Source: an uncultured Bacteroidia bacterium
GTDB lineage: Bacteria > Bacteroidota > Bacteroidia > Bacteroidales > UBA932
Length of the DNA: 64,000 bases
Reading direction: 5' to 3'
NCBI GenBank assembly: GCA_902785785.1
Contig: CADAAA010000006.1
Coordinates: forward strand, 140,427-204,426
The position numbers and the translations under genes are program-made. Below are positions 18,307 through 25,181 of the stretch, one piece after another (positions within the stretch are counted from its first letter, which is position 1; every line of letters starts with the position of its first letter). The notes below the pieces were generated by a model. That model was given only the letters and a program-made list of their open reading frames with translations, was not told the DNA's origin and ran no database searches.

Positions 18307-18507
18307 TGTTCGAAGCGATTGGGAAAGTCAACCTTTTGAGGCGACGGAGGGGTGTTACTTCTGGCGGCTGGGAAAATAGGAGGCGGAAAGGGTGATGGCT
18401 TGGCGGAGGAAATGGGATAGAAAAAAGCGGAAGGAGCAGGAAGAAGTATGACAATCTTTTCGTAAATTTGTAAGAATGCAAAAAGGATAACGAATAAAAC
18501 TATAACC
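18307..18507. other. Purine-rich intergenic stretch before galK
   Basis: No gene seen. The + strand from about 18335 to 18445 is strongly purine-biased (runs of GGAGG, GGCGGAAAGGG), then becomes AT-rich at the galK promoter. It may be debris from transposase-flank insertion; no stable hairpin or RNA is apparent to me. Confidence 0.5.
18463..18470 (+). promoter_or_regulatory. galK promoter -7 box
   Basis: TAAATTTG, a match to TAnnTTTG, about 37 bases before the galK ATG. No convincing -33 element. Confidence 0.5.
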
Positions 18508-19665
18508 ATGGCAATGAAAGAGAGAATCCAGGAGAAATTCCGCACCCTTTACGGGCGCGACGGAGAAGTGTTCGCATCGGCAGGACGCATCAATCTTATC
18601 GGTGAACATACCGACTATAACGGAGGATATGTATTCCCCGGAGCCATTGACAAAGGCATCATGGCGGAGATAGCGCTCAACGGGACGGACAAGGTCAAGG
18701 CGTATTCCCTCGACTATGACGAGTTCGTAGAGTTCGGACTCAAGGAGGAAGACAAACCCGAGCAGGCTTGGGCCCGCTATATTTTCGGCGTATGCCGCGA
18801 GACGGCCAAGCGCGGCGGCAAGGTCGCCGGCTTCGACACGGTCTTCGCCGGCGACGTCCCGCTCGGCGCGGGCCTCTCCTCGTCGGCCGCCCTTGAGAGC
18901 ACTTTTGCCTTTGCCATCAACGAGTTGAACGGTAACGGTATCGACAAGTTCGAGCTCGCCAAGATCGGCCAGTCCACCGAGCACAATTACTGCGGTGTCA
19001 ACTGCGGCATCATGGACCAGTTCGCCTCCTGTTTCGGCAAGGCAGGATGCCTTATCCGCCTCAACTGCAAGACGCTGGAGTACAAATACTTCCCCTTCGA
19101 TCCAGAAGCGGCCGGCTACAAGCTCGTGCTGCTTGACTCCTGTGTCAAGCACGAGCTCGCCTCGTCGGCCTACAACAAGCGCCGCGCCTCCTGCGAGAAT
19201 GCCGCGGCCGCCATCCGCAAGAACCATCCCGACGTAGAGTTCCTCTCCGACGCTAAACGTGTCTGGCTTGAGGAAGTGCGTGCCGAGATTCCGGAGGAGG
19301 ATTTCCTCCGCGCGGAGTACGTCATCGGCGAGGTCCAGCGCGTGCTGGACGTCTGCGACGCCCTTGAGCGCGGAGACTATGAGACTGCCGGCGAGATGAT
19401 GTACCAGACTCATTTCGGCATGAGCAAACTCTACGAAGTCAGCTGCGAAGAGCTTGATTTCCTCAACAAACTTGCCCGCAAGATGGACGTCTCCGGCTCC
19501 CGCGTCATGGGCGGCGGCTTCGGAGGCTGCACCATCAACCTCGTCAAGAAGGAGCTCTATCAGCCCTTCGTAGACGCTGCTGTCGAGCAGTTCACGGCAA
19601 AGTTCGGCCACGCGCCGAAGGTCTACGACGTCGTCATCTCCGACGGCGCGCGAAAGCTTGACTAG
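18508..19665 (+). CDS. galK: Galactokinase
   Basis: 385 residues, GHMP kinase fold. It phosphorylates alpha-D-galactose to galactose-1-phosphate in the Leloir pathway. The sugar-binding signature GRINLIGEHTDYNGG begins near residue 27, the ATP-binding PLGAGLSSSAALE near 118-130, and the C-terminal GSRVMGGGFGGCTI near 329-342. The probable catalytic Asp lies in NCGIMDQFAS. Aldose 1-epimerase, the previous step, is at 32.5 kb in this window but not in the same operon. The gene has its own promoter and terminator. Confidence 0.95.
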   Translation: MAMKERIQEKFRTLYGRDGEVFASAGRINLIGEHTDYNGGYVFPGAIDKGIMAEIALNGTDKVKAYSLDYDEFVEFGLKEEDKPEQAWARYIFGVCRETAKRGGKVAGFDTVFAGDVPLGAGLSSSAALESTFAFAINELNGNGIDKFELAKIGQSTEHNYCGVNCGIMDQFASCFGKAGCLIRLNCKTLEYKYFPFDPEAAGYKLVLLDSCVKHELASSAYNKRRASCENAAAAIRKNHPDVEFLSDAKRVWLEEVRAEIPEEDFLRAEYVIGEVQRVLDVCDALERGDYETAGEMMYQTHFGMSKLYEVSCEELDFLNKLARKMDVSGSRVMGGGFGGCTINLVKKELYQPFVDAAVEQFTAKFGHAPKVYDVVISDGARKLD

Positions 19666-19677
19666 AGAATAAATGAT

Positions 19678-19704
19678 AGGCCCGCATCACACCGGGCCTT
19701 TTTT
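19678..19704 (+). terminator. Terminator after galK
   Basis: AGGCCCG and CGGGCCT pair around an 8-base loop and are followed by a T run. It lies between the convergent galK and LytTR genes; the minus strand has no comparable T run. Confidence 0.8.
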
Positions 19705-19709
19705 GTGTC

Positions 19710-20414
19710 CTATAGACTGCTGAAGGCAGAGATGACGGACTCCTTGTATTTGCGTGATACAGGGAGTTTGGTCTCTCCGACCGAGACCGTGTCGGCAGAA
19801 ACCAGCTTTGCGGAAGCGGCATTCACCAGATAAGAACGGTGAATGCGCAGGAAGCCTTCGCCCAGGAGGTTTTCCCATTGGGTGATACCGGTCTTGTTGC
19901 GGTACGACTCTCCGGCCTGGGTGATGATACGGACTTCGGTATCGTTAGACTCGACGTATGCGATGTCCGCAACCTTGAGCGTGACGCTCTGGCGGTCGGA
20001 AAAGAAAGTGACGGTACGGTCCTGCTCCTTGAAGCGCCCGGACAGCCATTTCGCCCATAAGAAATCACCGACAGAAAGTGCGGTAAGGATCAGCCCCAGG
20101 AATGCCGGATTGATCAGCATGGGCGGTATGTCCTTCCTGTTAGCGACAAGCCTGTCAGATGTAATCTCGTACCATACGCAATAGTGCAGGACGATGATAA
20201 GCAGGACGACCGATATGAGGACGGCCAGTGAAAGATAGACCTTGTCCATCGGTTTCCTGGCCTGAGGCATGAAGTACTCCAGCGCGAGAGCGCAAGGGCA
20301 GAACAGCAACGAGACGAGGACGGCCTGGACCGTTGTATAGTCCAGGCTGACGAGGATGGCGGCGAGAACAACGATGGCCGCCAGCCAATATGCAATGCGT
20401 CCGACTGTCTTCAT
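19710..20414 (-). CDS. Membrane-anchored LytTR-type transcription regulator
   Basis: 234 residues from the ATG at 20414. A longer frame to 20561 would run through its own promoter. The N-terminal half has about four hydrophobic helices (IAYWLAAIVVLAAILVSL, AVLVSLLFCPCALALEYF, VYLSLAVLISVVLLIIVL, FLGLILTALSVGDFLW) instead of a receiver domain. The C-terminal half is a LytTR DNA-binding domain (DIAYVESNDTEVRIITQAG, then LRIHRSYLVN). It may sense a membrane signal directly. It is divergent from a small three-helix membrane protein, a likely target. Confidence 0.85.
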   Translation of the reverse strand: MKTVGRIAYWLAAIVVLAAILVSLDYTTVQAVLVSLLFCPCALALEYFMPQARKPMDKVYLSLAVLISVVLLIIVLHYCVWYEITSDRLVANRKDIPPMLINPAFLGLILTALSVGDFLWAKWLSGRFKEQDRTVTFFSDRQSVTLKVADIAYVESNDTEVRIITQAGESYRNKTGITQWENLLGEGFLRIHRSYLVNAASAKLVSADTVSVGETKLPVSRKYKESVISAFSSL

Positions 20415-20421
20415 CTCAAAA

Positions 20422-20452
20422 CAAAAATAGACATTTTCAGCAGTGTCTGCAA
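20422..20452 (-). promoter_or_regulatory. Promoter of the LytTR gene
   Basis: On the minus strand TTG (20452-20450), 20 bases, then TATTTTTG (20429-20422). The spacing fits Bacteroidota promoters and supports the start at 20414. Confidence 0.6.
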
Positions 20453-20501
20453 GGCTAAATGTCTTACAGAGGGTTTTGACACGCCTGGAGAAGGTTTCAA
20501 C

Positions 20502-20534
20502 TTTGGAGAAATCGGCAGACTTGCCGTAACTTTG
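20502..20534 (+). promoter_or_regulatory. Promoter of the small membrane protein gene
   Basis: TTTG at 20502-20505, 21 bases, then TAACTTTG at 20527-20534. One of the best -33/-7 pairs in the window, 25 bases before the ATG at 20560. Back-to-back with the LytTR promoter, so the regulator could bind between them. Confidence 0.65.
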
Positions 20535-20559
20535 TGTCGAACCAAAACAACAAATAGTC

Positions 20560-20949
20560 ATGAAAGAAGAAGTATATTACGTTGTGGATTCTCTGGGTGT
20601 AACACATTCGGAGACCATCGAGAGGACGCGCGCGTCTATCGGTCAATTGTTCGTTGAAGGCGGTCTTGGATATATGATCATCATCTCCGTCTTCCTTATC
20701 CTGCTTCTCCTCGCCGCGTGGAAGGCTCCCCGCTGGGTCAAGGAGATCGGCATCGGAGCGCTGGTAGTTTCCGCTTTCGCAACCCTTTTGGGATTGCTGC
20801 AGGTATTCGATGTACTACAGAGATTCGGCGACGTCTCTACCGCCGTCCTCTGCGGCGGGCTAAAGGTTTTGATGATTCCTTTTTTCTACGGACTCATCGT
20901 TTATTTCATCTCCCTGGTCATCCGCGTCATCCAGAAACCGAGGATCTGA
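20560..20949 (+). CDS. Small three-helix inner membrane protein
   Basis: 129 residues, family not recognised. An N-terminal segment of about 35 residues is followed by hydrophobic helices near 38-54 (YMIIISVFLILLLLAAW), 65-82 (IGALVVSAFATLLGLLQV) and 104-122 (LMIPFFYGLIVYFISLVIR). Helix arrangement and the name of a MotA/ExbB-like channel fragment come to mind, but no diagnostic residue is present. It is transcribed away from the LytTR gene from a strong promoter and is a good candidate target of that regulator. A perfect hairpin downstream may end its transcript. Confidence 0.6.
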   Translation: MKEEVYYVVDSLGVTHSETIERTRASIGQLFVEGGLGYMIIISVFLILLLLAAWKAPRWVKEIGIGALVVSAFATLLGLLQVFDVLQRFGDVSTAVLCGGLKVLMIPFFYGLIVYFISLVIRVIQKPRI

Positions 20950-20958
20950 CAAGAGTGT

Positions 20959-21066
20959 CGTGCAATGTAATCGCCTGGAACACAGGCAAATAGACAATGT
21001 TCCTGTTCTGATTTCAGAACAGGAACATTGCTTTTATGCCAGAAAACCAATAGGTTACATTGCACG
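20959..21066. repeat. Nested perfect inverted repeats between the membrane protein and ECF sigma genes
   Basis: Outer 12-bp perfect arms CGTGCAATGTAA (20959-20970) and TTACATTGCACG (21055-21066) enclose an inner perfect 15-bp hairpin: CAATGTTCCTGTTCT (20995-21009), six bases, AGAACAGGAACATTG (21016-21030). The inner hairpin is followed by CTTTTATG, a weak T run, so it may also terminate the upstream gene. The nested form with TIR-like ends resembles a 108-bp miniature element. Confidence 0.65.
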
Positions 21067-21086
21067 CATTATGTTATTTATTGTTT

Positions 21087-21094
21087 TACTTTTG
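21087..21094 (+). promoter_or_regulatory. ECF sigma operon -7 box
   Basis: TACTTTTG, an exact match to TAnnTTTG, 36 bases before the sigma factor ATG at 21131. No clear -33 element. Confidence 0.45.
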
Positions 21095-21130
21095 TGTCCG
21101 TTGTGCTACCATAATGTAGAAACGATAGGA

Positions 21131-21634
21131 ATGACCAGACAGGAATTCGACATATTCTCGGAAAGCGTCCTCGCGAAACTGCTTGCAGTGGCGCGCTCGT
21201 TCAACCGCTTCAATGCGGCTGGCGGAGATGAGTCCGAGGATATCGTACAGGAGGCGCTAGCTGACCTGTGGGGCCTGTATGGGAGCGGTTATCCGGTACG
21301 GGATGCTGAGGCACTGGCCGTGAAGATAACGAAGACAGTGTGCGTCGCGCATTACCGGCGCCGCAAGCTGCGGCATCAGCCCCTGCGGGGCGATGCCTAC
21401 GAAGGCGGCGCCCCAGCTACGGCGGCCACGGACCTGTCCGATTTCGTCGAGATCAGGCGCCGCCTCTACGCCGGCTTGAGCGATACAGAGCGTATCTGCC
21501 TGGATTTGCGGAACACAGACGGTTTGTCGCTCGACGAGATAGCTGCCGCCACGGGCAAACCCAAAGACAGTGTGAAGACGACGATCTCTGCAGCACGACG
21601 CAAAATGCTTGAACAATTGAAAAAGGAAATATAA
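21131..21634 (+). CDS. ECF RNA polymerase sigma factor
   Basis: 167 residues from the ATG at 21131; the frame extends upstream to 20960 but only through the inverted-repeat region. Sigma-70 region 2 shows in FNRFNAAGGDESEDIVQEALADLW. Region 4 is the C-terminal helix-turn-helix (SDTERICLDLRNTDGLSLDE, then AAATGKPKDSVKTTISAARR). It should direct RNA polymerase to a small regulon in response to an envelope signal. The stop TAA overlaps the next ATG (TAATG), so the downstream membrane protein is translationally coupled and fits an anti-sigma factor. Confidence 0.9.
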   Translation: MTRQEFDIFSESVLAKLLAVARSFNRFNAAGGDESEDIVQEALADLWGLYGSGYPVRDAEALAVKITKTVCVAHYRRRKLRHQPLRGDAYEGGAPATAATDLSDFVEIRRRLYAGLSDTERICLDLRNTDGLSLDEIAAATGKPKDSVKTTISAARRKMLEQLKKEI

Positions 21635-22233
21635 TGGAAAACCTGACGGATAAGAATATACGAGGTGAGTTGATAGCGCGCTACCTGGAGGCGGAAACGG
21701 ATGCCCGCGAGGAAACGCTCTTGACGGAGTATTTCGCAGAGCACGCGCCTGAGGCGGATGAAGCCGCCGTGGCGCGGCTCCTGCTGGCGGAGCGCCCCGA
21801 GGCGCTCCTGGCCGCCGGCGAGCGCGCCTTCGCCACGCAACCTTCGACCAGCGGTCGACGGCTACACGGGGAAAGGCAACAACCTTCTACCAGCGATCGA
21901 AGGTTAAAGGGGCAGTGGCCGGAGCGGCAAGCGGGCGCGGCCCGGCGCGGCAGGCGGCTCCTTTGGAGCTGCGCCGCCGCGGCCGCCGCGCTCGCGCTCT
22001 TCCTCCTGCTGCGCCTCGCGGCGCAGCAGGCCCCGGCCTTCACTCCGCTGGAGGTCGCCGAGAGCCTCAGCGCCATAGCCAACCTCGGCCTCGGCGACAT
22101 CGAGTCCGTCACCGCCGTGCCCTCCGGGGCCAATTTCCTGGTGACCGTCCACCTCAAGGACGGAAGCGACCTGCCATTCATCATGTCCAAGGACGGAGAT
22201 ACCGGTGCCCTGTCCCTGGCTTCAACAGAATAA
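21634..22233 (+). CDS. Probable anti-sigma factor, single-pass membrane protein
   Basis: 199 residues. A cytoplasmic N-terminal part (about 1-105), one transmembrane helix near 110-126 (LWSCAAAAAALALFLLL) and a periplasmic domain of about 70 residues ending FIMSKDGDTGALSLASTE. Assignment as anti-sigma factor rests on coupling to the ECF gene and this topology, not on a recognised motif. Residues about 70-97 (two blocks with PSTSGRRL and PSTSDRRL) are encoded by a tandem palindromic repeat inserted in frame in the linker before the membrane helix. Confidence 0.65.
   Translation: MENLTDKNIRGELIARYLEAETDAREETLLTEYFAEHAPEADEAAVARLLLAERPEALLAAGERAFATQPSTSGRRLHGERQQPSTSDRRLKGQWPERQAGAARRGRRLLWSCAAAAAALALFLLLRLAAQQAPAFTPLEVAESLSAIANLGLGDIESVTAVPSGANFLVTVHLKDGSDLPFIMSKDGDTGALSLASTE
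21841..21903. repeat. Two tandem 21-bp palindromes, 42-bp period, inside the anti-sigma gene
   Basis: Copies at 21841-21861 (CCTTCGACC-AGC-GGTCGACGG) and 21883-21903 (CCTTCTACC-AGC-GATCGAAGG). Together they imply a perfect palindromic ancestor with arms CCTTCGACC and GGTCGAAGG around AGC. The 42-bp period is 14 codons and keeps the frame. This is a REP-like repeat in coding sequence. Confidence 0.65.
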
Positions 22234-22246
22234 AACAACACAGATT

Positions 22247-22795
22247 ATGACAAGCATTATCCTTACCACCATTTGCGCCTTTGCGCTGAACGCTGCTTCC
22301 ATCCCTGCCCAGGCGGACACGAACGACATTTATCTGATTGACCTTACCAAAGTCGAGAACTTCGACGGTTCTCAGCTCGCAGGCAAGACCATCCGTGCTT
22401 ATAGTATCCAGAGGGAAAACGTAGGAGGCGTACCGACCCGCATACATCTCATCACAACGAAGACGGACGGGGCCCAGAATCCCGTGGTCGCCATATTTGA
22501 CAATGATTTCAACAATGCCACATCGGTTACGGTCGGAGATAAGAGCCAACCGTCGATAAACATAAGGACCACCGATCCTTCCTTGTCCGTGGATGATATA
22601 GTCTATATCGTGGACGGCAAACAGACAAGCTCGGACGATTTCAGGAAACTTGACCCCAAGAACATAAAATCTATAGAGGTGATGAAAGGCTCCTCTGCCG
22701 CCAAATACCTTCAGGACCTGAAGGATCAGGGCAAATACCAGGGAGAGACCAATGCTCCCGGAGGCTTGATAATAGTTACGCTGAAGAAAGCATAA
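22247..22795 (+). CDS. Secreted protein with TonB plug-like C-terminal domain
   Basis: 182 residues from the ATG at 22247, with a signal peptide (TSIILTTICAFALNAASIPAQA). The C-terminal 65 residues resemble the plug of a SusC/TonB receptor: DDIVYIVDGKQ, then PKNIKSIEVMKGSSAAKYL and GGLIIVTLKK. No barrel follows, so this is a free-standing plug-like domain, perhaps a signalling or interaction module for the preceding ECF sigma and anti-sigma pair. It lies 13 bp after the anti-sigma stop, probably in the same operon. Confidence 0.7.
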   Translation: MTSIILTTICAFALNAASIPAQADTNDIYLIDLTKVENFDGSQLAGKTIRAYSIQRENVGGVPTRIHLITTKTDGAQNPVVAIFDNDFNNATSVTVGDKSQPSINIRTTDPSLSVDDIVYIVDGKQTSSDDFRKLDPKNIKSIEVMKGSSAAKYLQDLKDQGKYQGETNAPGGLIIVTLKKA

Positions 22796-22825
22796 AGTCC
22801 ACAGCAGGGAACAAAAAAACCGGCA

Positions 22826-23104
22826 TCAGTGCCGGTCGATCCACTTCCAGAGTGCGTACATCAGCGCCCCCCAGGCGAGGAACAGCAGGACATAGACGAT
22901 GTAGGGGATGGATGTGGGATTGCTCTCCCCGCCGACATATTTCTCAAATTCAGGGATGTCGGCATAGTAGTAAGCTCCCGCCCCGAAATCCAGGTCCTTC
23001 GAGAGCCCTGCTCCCCGGACCATGATGACGATTGCAACAATCAAAACAGCCACGGCGACGCATGCCGTGGCTATTTTGAATATCTTCTTTCCTTTCGGGC
23101 CCAC
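22826..23104 (-). CDS. Small two-helix membrane protein beside the YeiH-type transporter
   Basis: 92 residues from a GTG at 23104 that overlaps the stop of the upstream transporter (TAGTG), so the two are coupled. Two hydrophobic helices: near 10-28 (IATACVAVAVLIVAIVIMV) and near 68-86 (IVYVLLFLAWGALMYALW), with an acidic, Tyr-rich loop between. Family not recognised. It may be an accessory subunit of the transporter. Confidence 0.6.
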   Translation of the reverse strand: MGPKGKKIFKIATACVAVAVLIVAIVIMVRGAGLSKDLDFGAGAYYYADIPEFEKYVGGESNPTSIPYIVYVLLFLAWGALMYALWKWIDRH

Positions 23105-24432
23105 TACTTGAACAGGTCAAGCACGGGAACCTTGAACACAACGCCGCTGAGCAGGAACCACACGGCGAAGAGCGTCAGGGCGATGTTGAAGATCTGGCCG
23201 ACGATATAGAGCCACAGGACCTTGCCGCCCTGCATCTGCTTGGCGATCTCCTTGAAGTTGGTGTCGAGGCCGATGCTGGTGAAAGCAAGGACGAAGCACC
23301 AGTTCTTGTACTGGTCGAGGACCTTGTTGATGGCGCTCACCTGGTCGCCGCCGAAGACGGGCTGGAACAGGAAGGAAGCCAGCAGGGAAGCTACGAAGAA
23401 ACCGATGATGAACTTCGGGAAACGCTTCCAGATCTCGCCGGCGCCGACTTTCTGTGCACCGCTGTTCTCCACGCGGGTGGCGAAGAAGATGGCCACGAAG
23501 AAGGCGATGAAGCCGATAAGGATGTTCTGGATGCTCTTGACGAGCACGGCGGCCTGCTCAGCCTCTGGGCCGAGGGCGTTGCCGGCGAGCACCACGGCGC
23601 CCGTCGAGTCGACGGTGCCGCCGATGAGCGCGCCGCCCATGAGCTGGTTCATGCCGCAGGCGCGGATGATCATGGGCTCGAACACCATCATCAGGATGGT
23701 GAATATGATCGAGATGGAAATGGCGATGGAAAGGTCATCCTTCTTGCACTTGGCGGCCGCGCCCGTAGCGATGGCTGCGGAAGTACCGCAGACCGAGGTC
23801 GCGGCGGCAAGCGTTATGACCAAAGGCTTGTTGTCGAGCTTCAGGACCTTGGTACCGAATCACCACATGAAGATGATGACGATCGGGGTGACGATCCATG
23901 CGATGCCGAGGCCGTAAAGTCCGAACTTGGCGATGTTGCTGAAGAGCACGGAGAATCCCATGACCACGAGACCGACCTTGATGTAGAACTCAGTACGTAC
24001 GGCAGGTTTGAGCCACTCGGGGACTCCGACGGTATTGGAAACCAGCAGGCCGACGATCAGAGCCCAGAAAGCCCACTCGAGATAGCGGTTGAGGGTGAAC
24101 TCCGCACTGATGAGGCGGACGATGATTGCCAGGAAGAACAGCATCAGGAATGCCGGGATGTACTTCTTGAGATCGCCCCCCTGGATCTTGACAGCTCCGG
24201 CGAAAAGCACCATGAGCACGGCGCAGGTCAGGACGAGCTTGCCAAGGAATCCCCAGGTGAACTGGCTCCAGAGGCTCGAAGCCGTGGCGGCTTTCTCGCC
24301 AAGGGTCCATGTGCCGAATTTGAGGGCGGAGAAATCGAACCAGCCGGTCAGGACAGCGACCGCGCCGATGAAAATGATGATGAAACCTATCCAACAGGCC
24401 ATCCAATCATCAGATTTCCAATTTTCTTTCAT
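23104..24432 (-). pseudogene. YeiH-family putative sulfate exporter, interrupted by one in-frame TGA
   Basis: A multi-helix membrane protein of the YeiH family. Codons 1-190 are open from the ATG at 24432. Codon 191 (23862-23860) is TGA, and the same frame then continues without a shift to the stop at 23104. Sequence on both sides is coherent (IVTPIVIIFMW, then FGTKVLKLDNKPLVITLAAA), so homology runs straight across. A single G-to-A change from TGG would create it. Everything else is intact, including CGTSAAIATGAA and GGTVDSTGAVVLAGN. It may be a recent nonsense mutation, a sequencing or assembly error, or a site of readthrough. Confidence 0.8.
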
Positions 24433-24460
24433 AACGGTTTGGGTTTAGCGTTAAACATAG

Positions 24461-24468
24461 CAAAAATA
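24461..24468 (-). promoter_or_regulatory. Promoter -7 box for the YeiH-type gene
   Basis: Minus-strand TATTTTTG about 28 bases before the start codon at 24432. It lies back to back with the CpXC gene promoter. Confidence 0.5.
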
Positions 24469-24480
24469 GCATTTTTTTCT

Positions 24481-24488
24481 TATTTTTG
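24481..24488 (+). promoter_or_regulatory. Promoter -7 box for the CpXC gene
   Basis: TATTTTTG, 25 bases before the ATG at 24514, preceded by an AT-rich stretch. Confidence 0.5.
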
Positions 24489-24513
24489 TCACATAGCCTA
24501 TAATTAACGACCG

Positions 24514-25161
24514 ATGACATCAAGGGCAGAAGTCTCCTGCAGCCACTGTGGCGCACGGAATTCCGTCATTACATACGATAGCATAAACGCCGTTGATAAT
24601 CCTGAGCTTAAAGCACGGGTACTCGACGGGTCGTTGTTCGTATGGGAATGCCAGCACTGCGGGGCCAGGAACCTGCTGCGCAGCCAGACCTTGTATCACG
24701 ATCCTTCGGAACGGCTGATGGTCTGGCTTACCGGGGGCTCGGAGGAGCTTGAACGGAAGGTCCGGGAGGCTTACGGCGGACTCGAAGAGATGAAGGGTTA
24801 TACTGCGCGCTTCGTGGACGACCCAGGGTCGCTGATAGAGAAGGTCAAGGTCTTCGACGCGGGACTTGACGACGTGGTCATGGAAATGGCCAAGTATGTA
24901 AGCCGTATCGAAGTGGCGGAGAGCCGCAAGGACCGTTCGGAGGATATCCTGAACGCAGCGTTCCGTTTCCTGAAGCTGGACGGTGCGGACAATGAGATGA
25001 CCTTTGCGTACCCTCTCGACGGACAGATGCAGATGGTGGCCGTGGGATTCAATGTCTATGAGGATTGCCGGGGGATACTTAAGCGCAACCCCGGGATGGC
25101 GGCAGCGGCCGCAGGCTTCGCCCGGGTGGACGCGGCCTTCGTCGAACGTTTTTTTAGATAA
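24514..25161 (+). CDS. CpXC-domain zinc-ribbon protein
   Basis: 215 residues. The N-terminal 60 residues carry two C-x-x-C pairs (CSHCGARNSV and CQHCGARNLL), a pattern of the CpXC family, where the two knuckles bind one zinc. No signal peptide or membrane segment, so it is cytoplasmic. The rest is helical and acidic with no catalytic motif I recognise. The function of CpXC proteins is unknown. It is monocistronic or weakly linked to the secreted phosphatase 20 bp downstream. Confidence 0.75.
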   Translation: MTSRAEVSCSHCGARNSVITYDSINAVDNPELKARVLDGSLFVWECQHCGARNLLRSQTLYHDPSERLMVWLTGGSEELERKVREAYGGLEEMKGYTARFVDDPGSLIEKVKVFDAGLDDVVMEMAKYVSRIEVAESRKDRSEDILNAAFRFLKLDGADNEMTFAYPLDGQMQMVAVGFNVYEDCRGILKRNPGMAAAAAGFARVDAAFVERFFR

Positions 25162-25181
25162 TCATCATAAAATCTAACGAT

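Noticed and set aside
23104-24432. UGA recoding (selenocysteine or alternative code) in the YeiH-type gene
   Set aside because: All other genes here stop normally at TGA, the position fits a Trp-type residue rather than a Cys active site, and no SECIS-like hairpin follows the codon that I can see.
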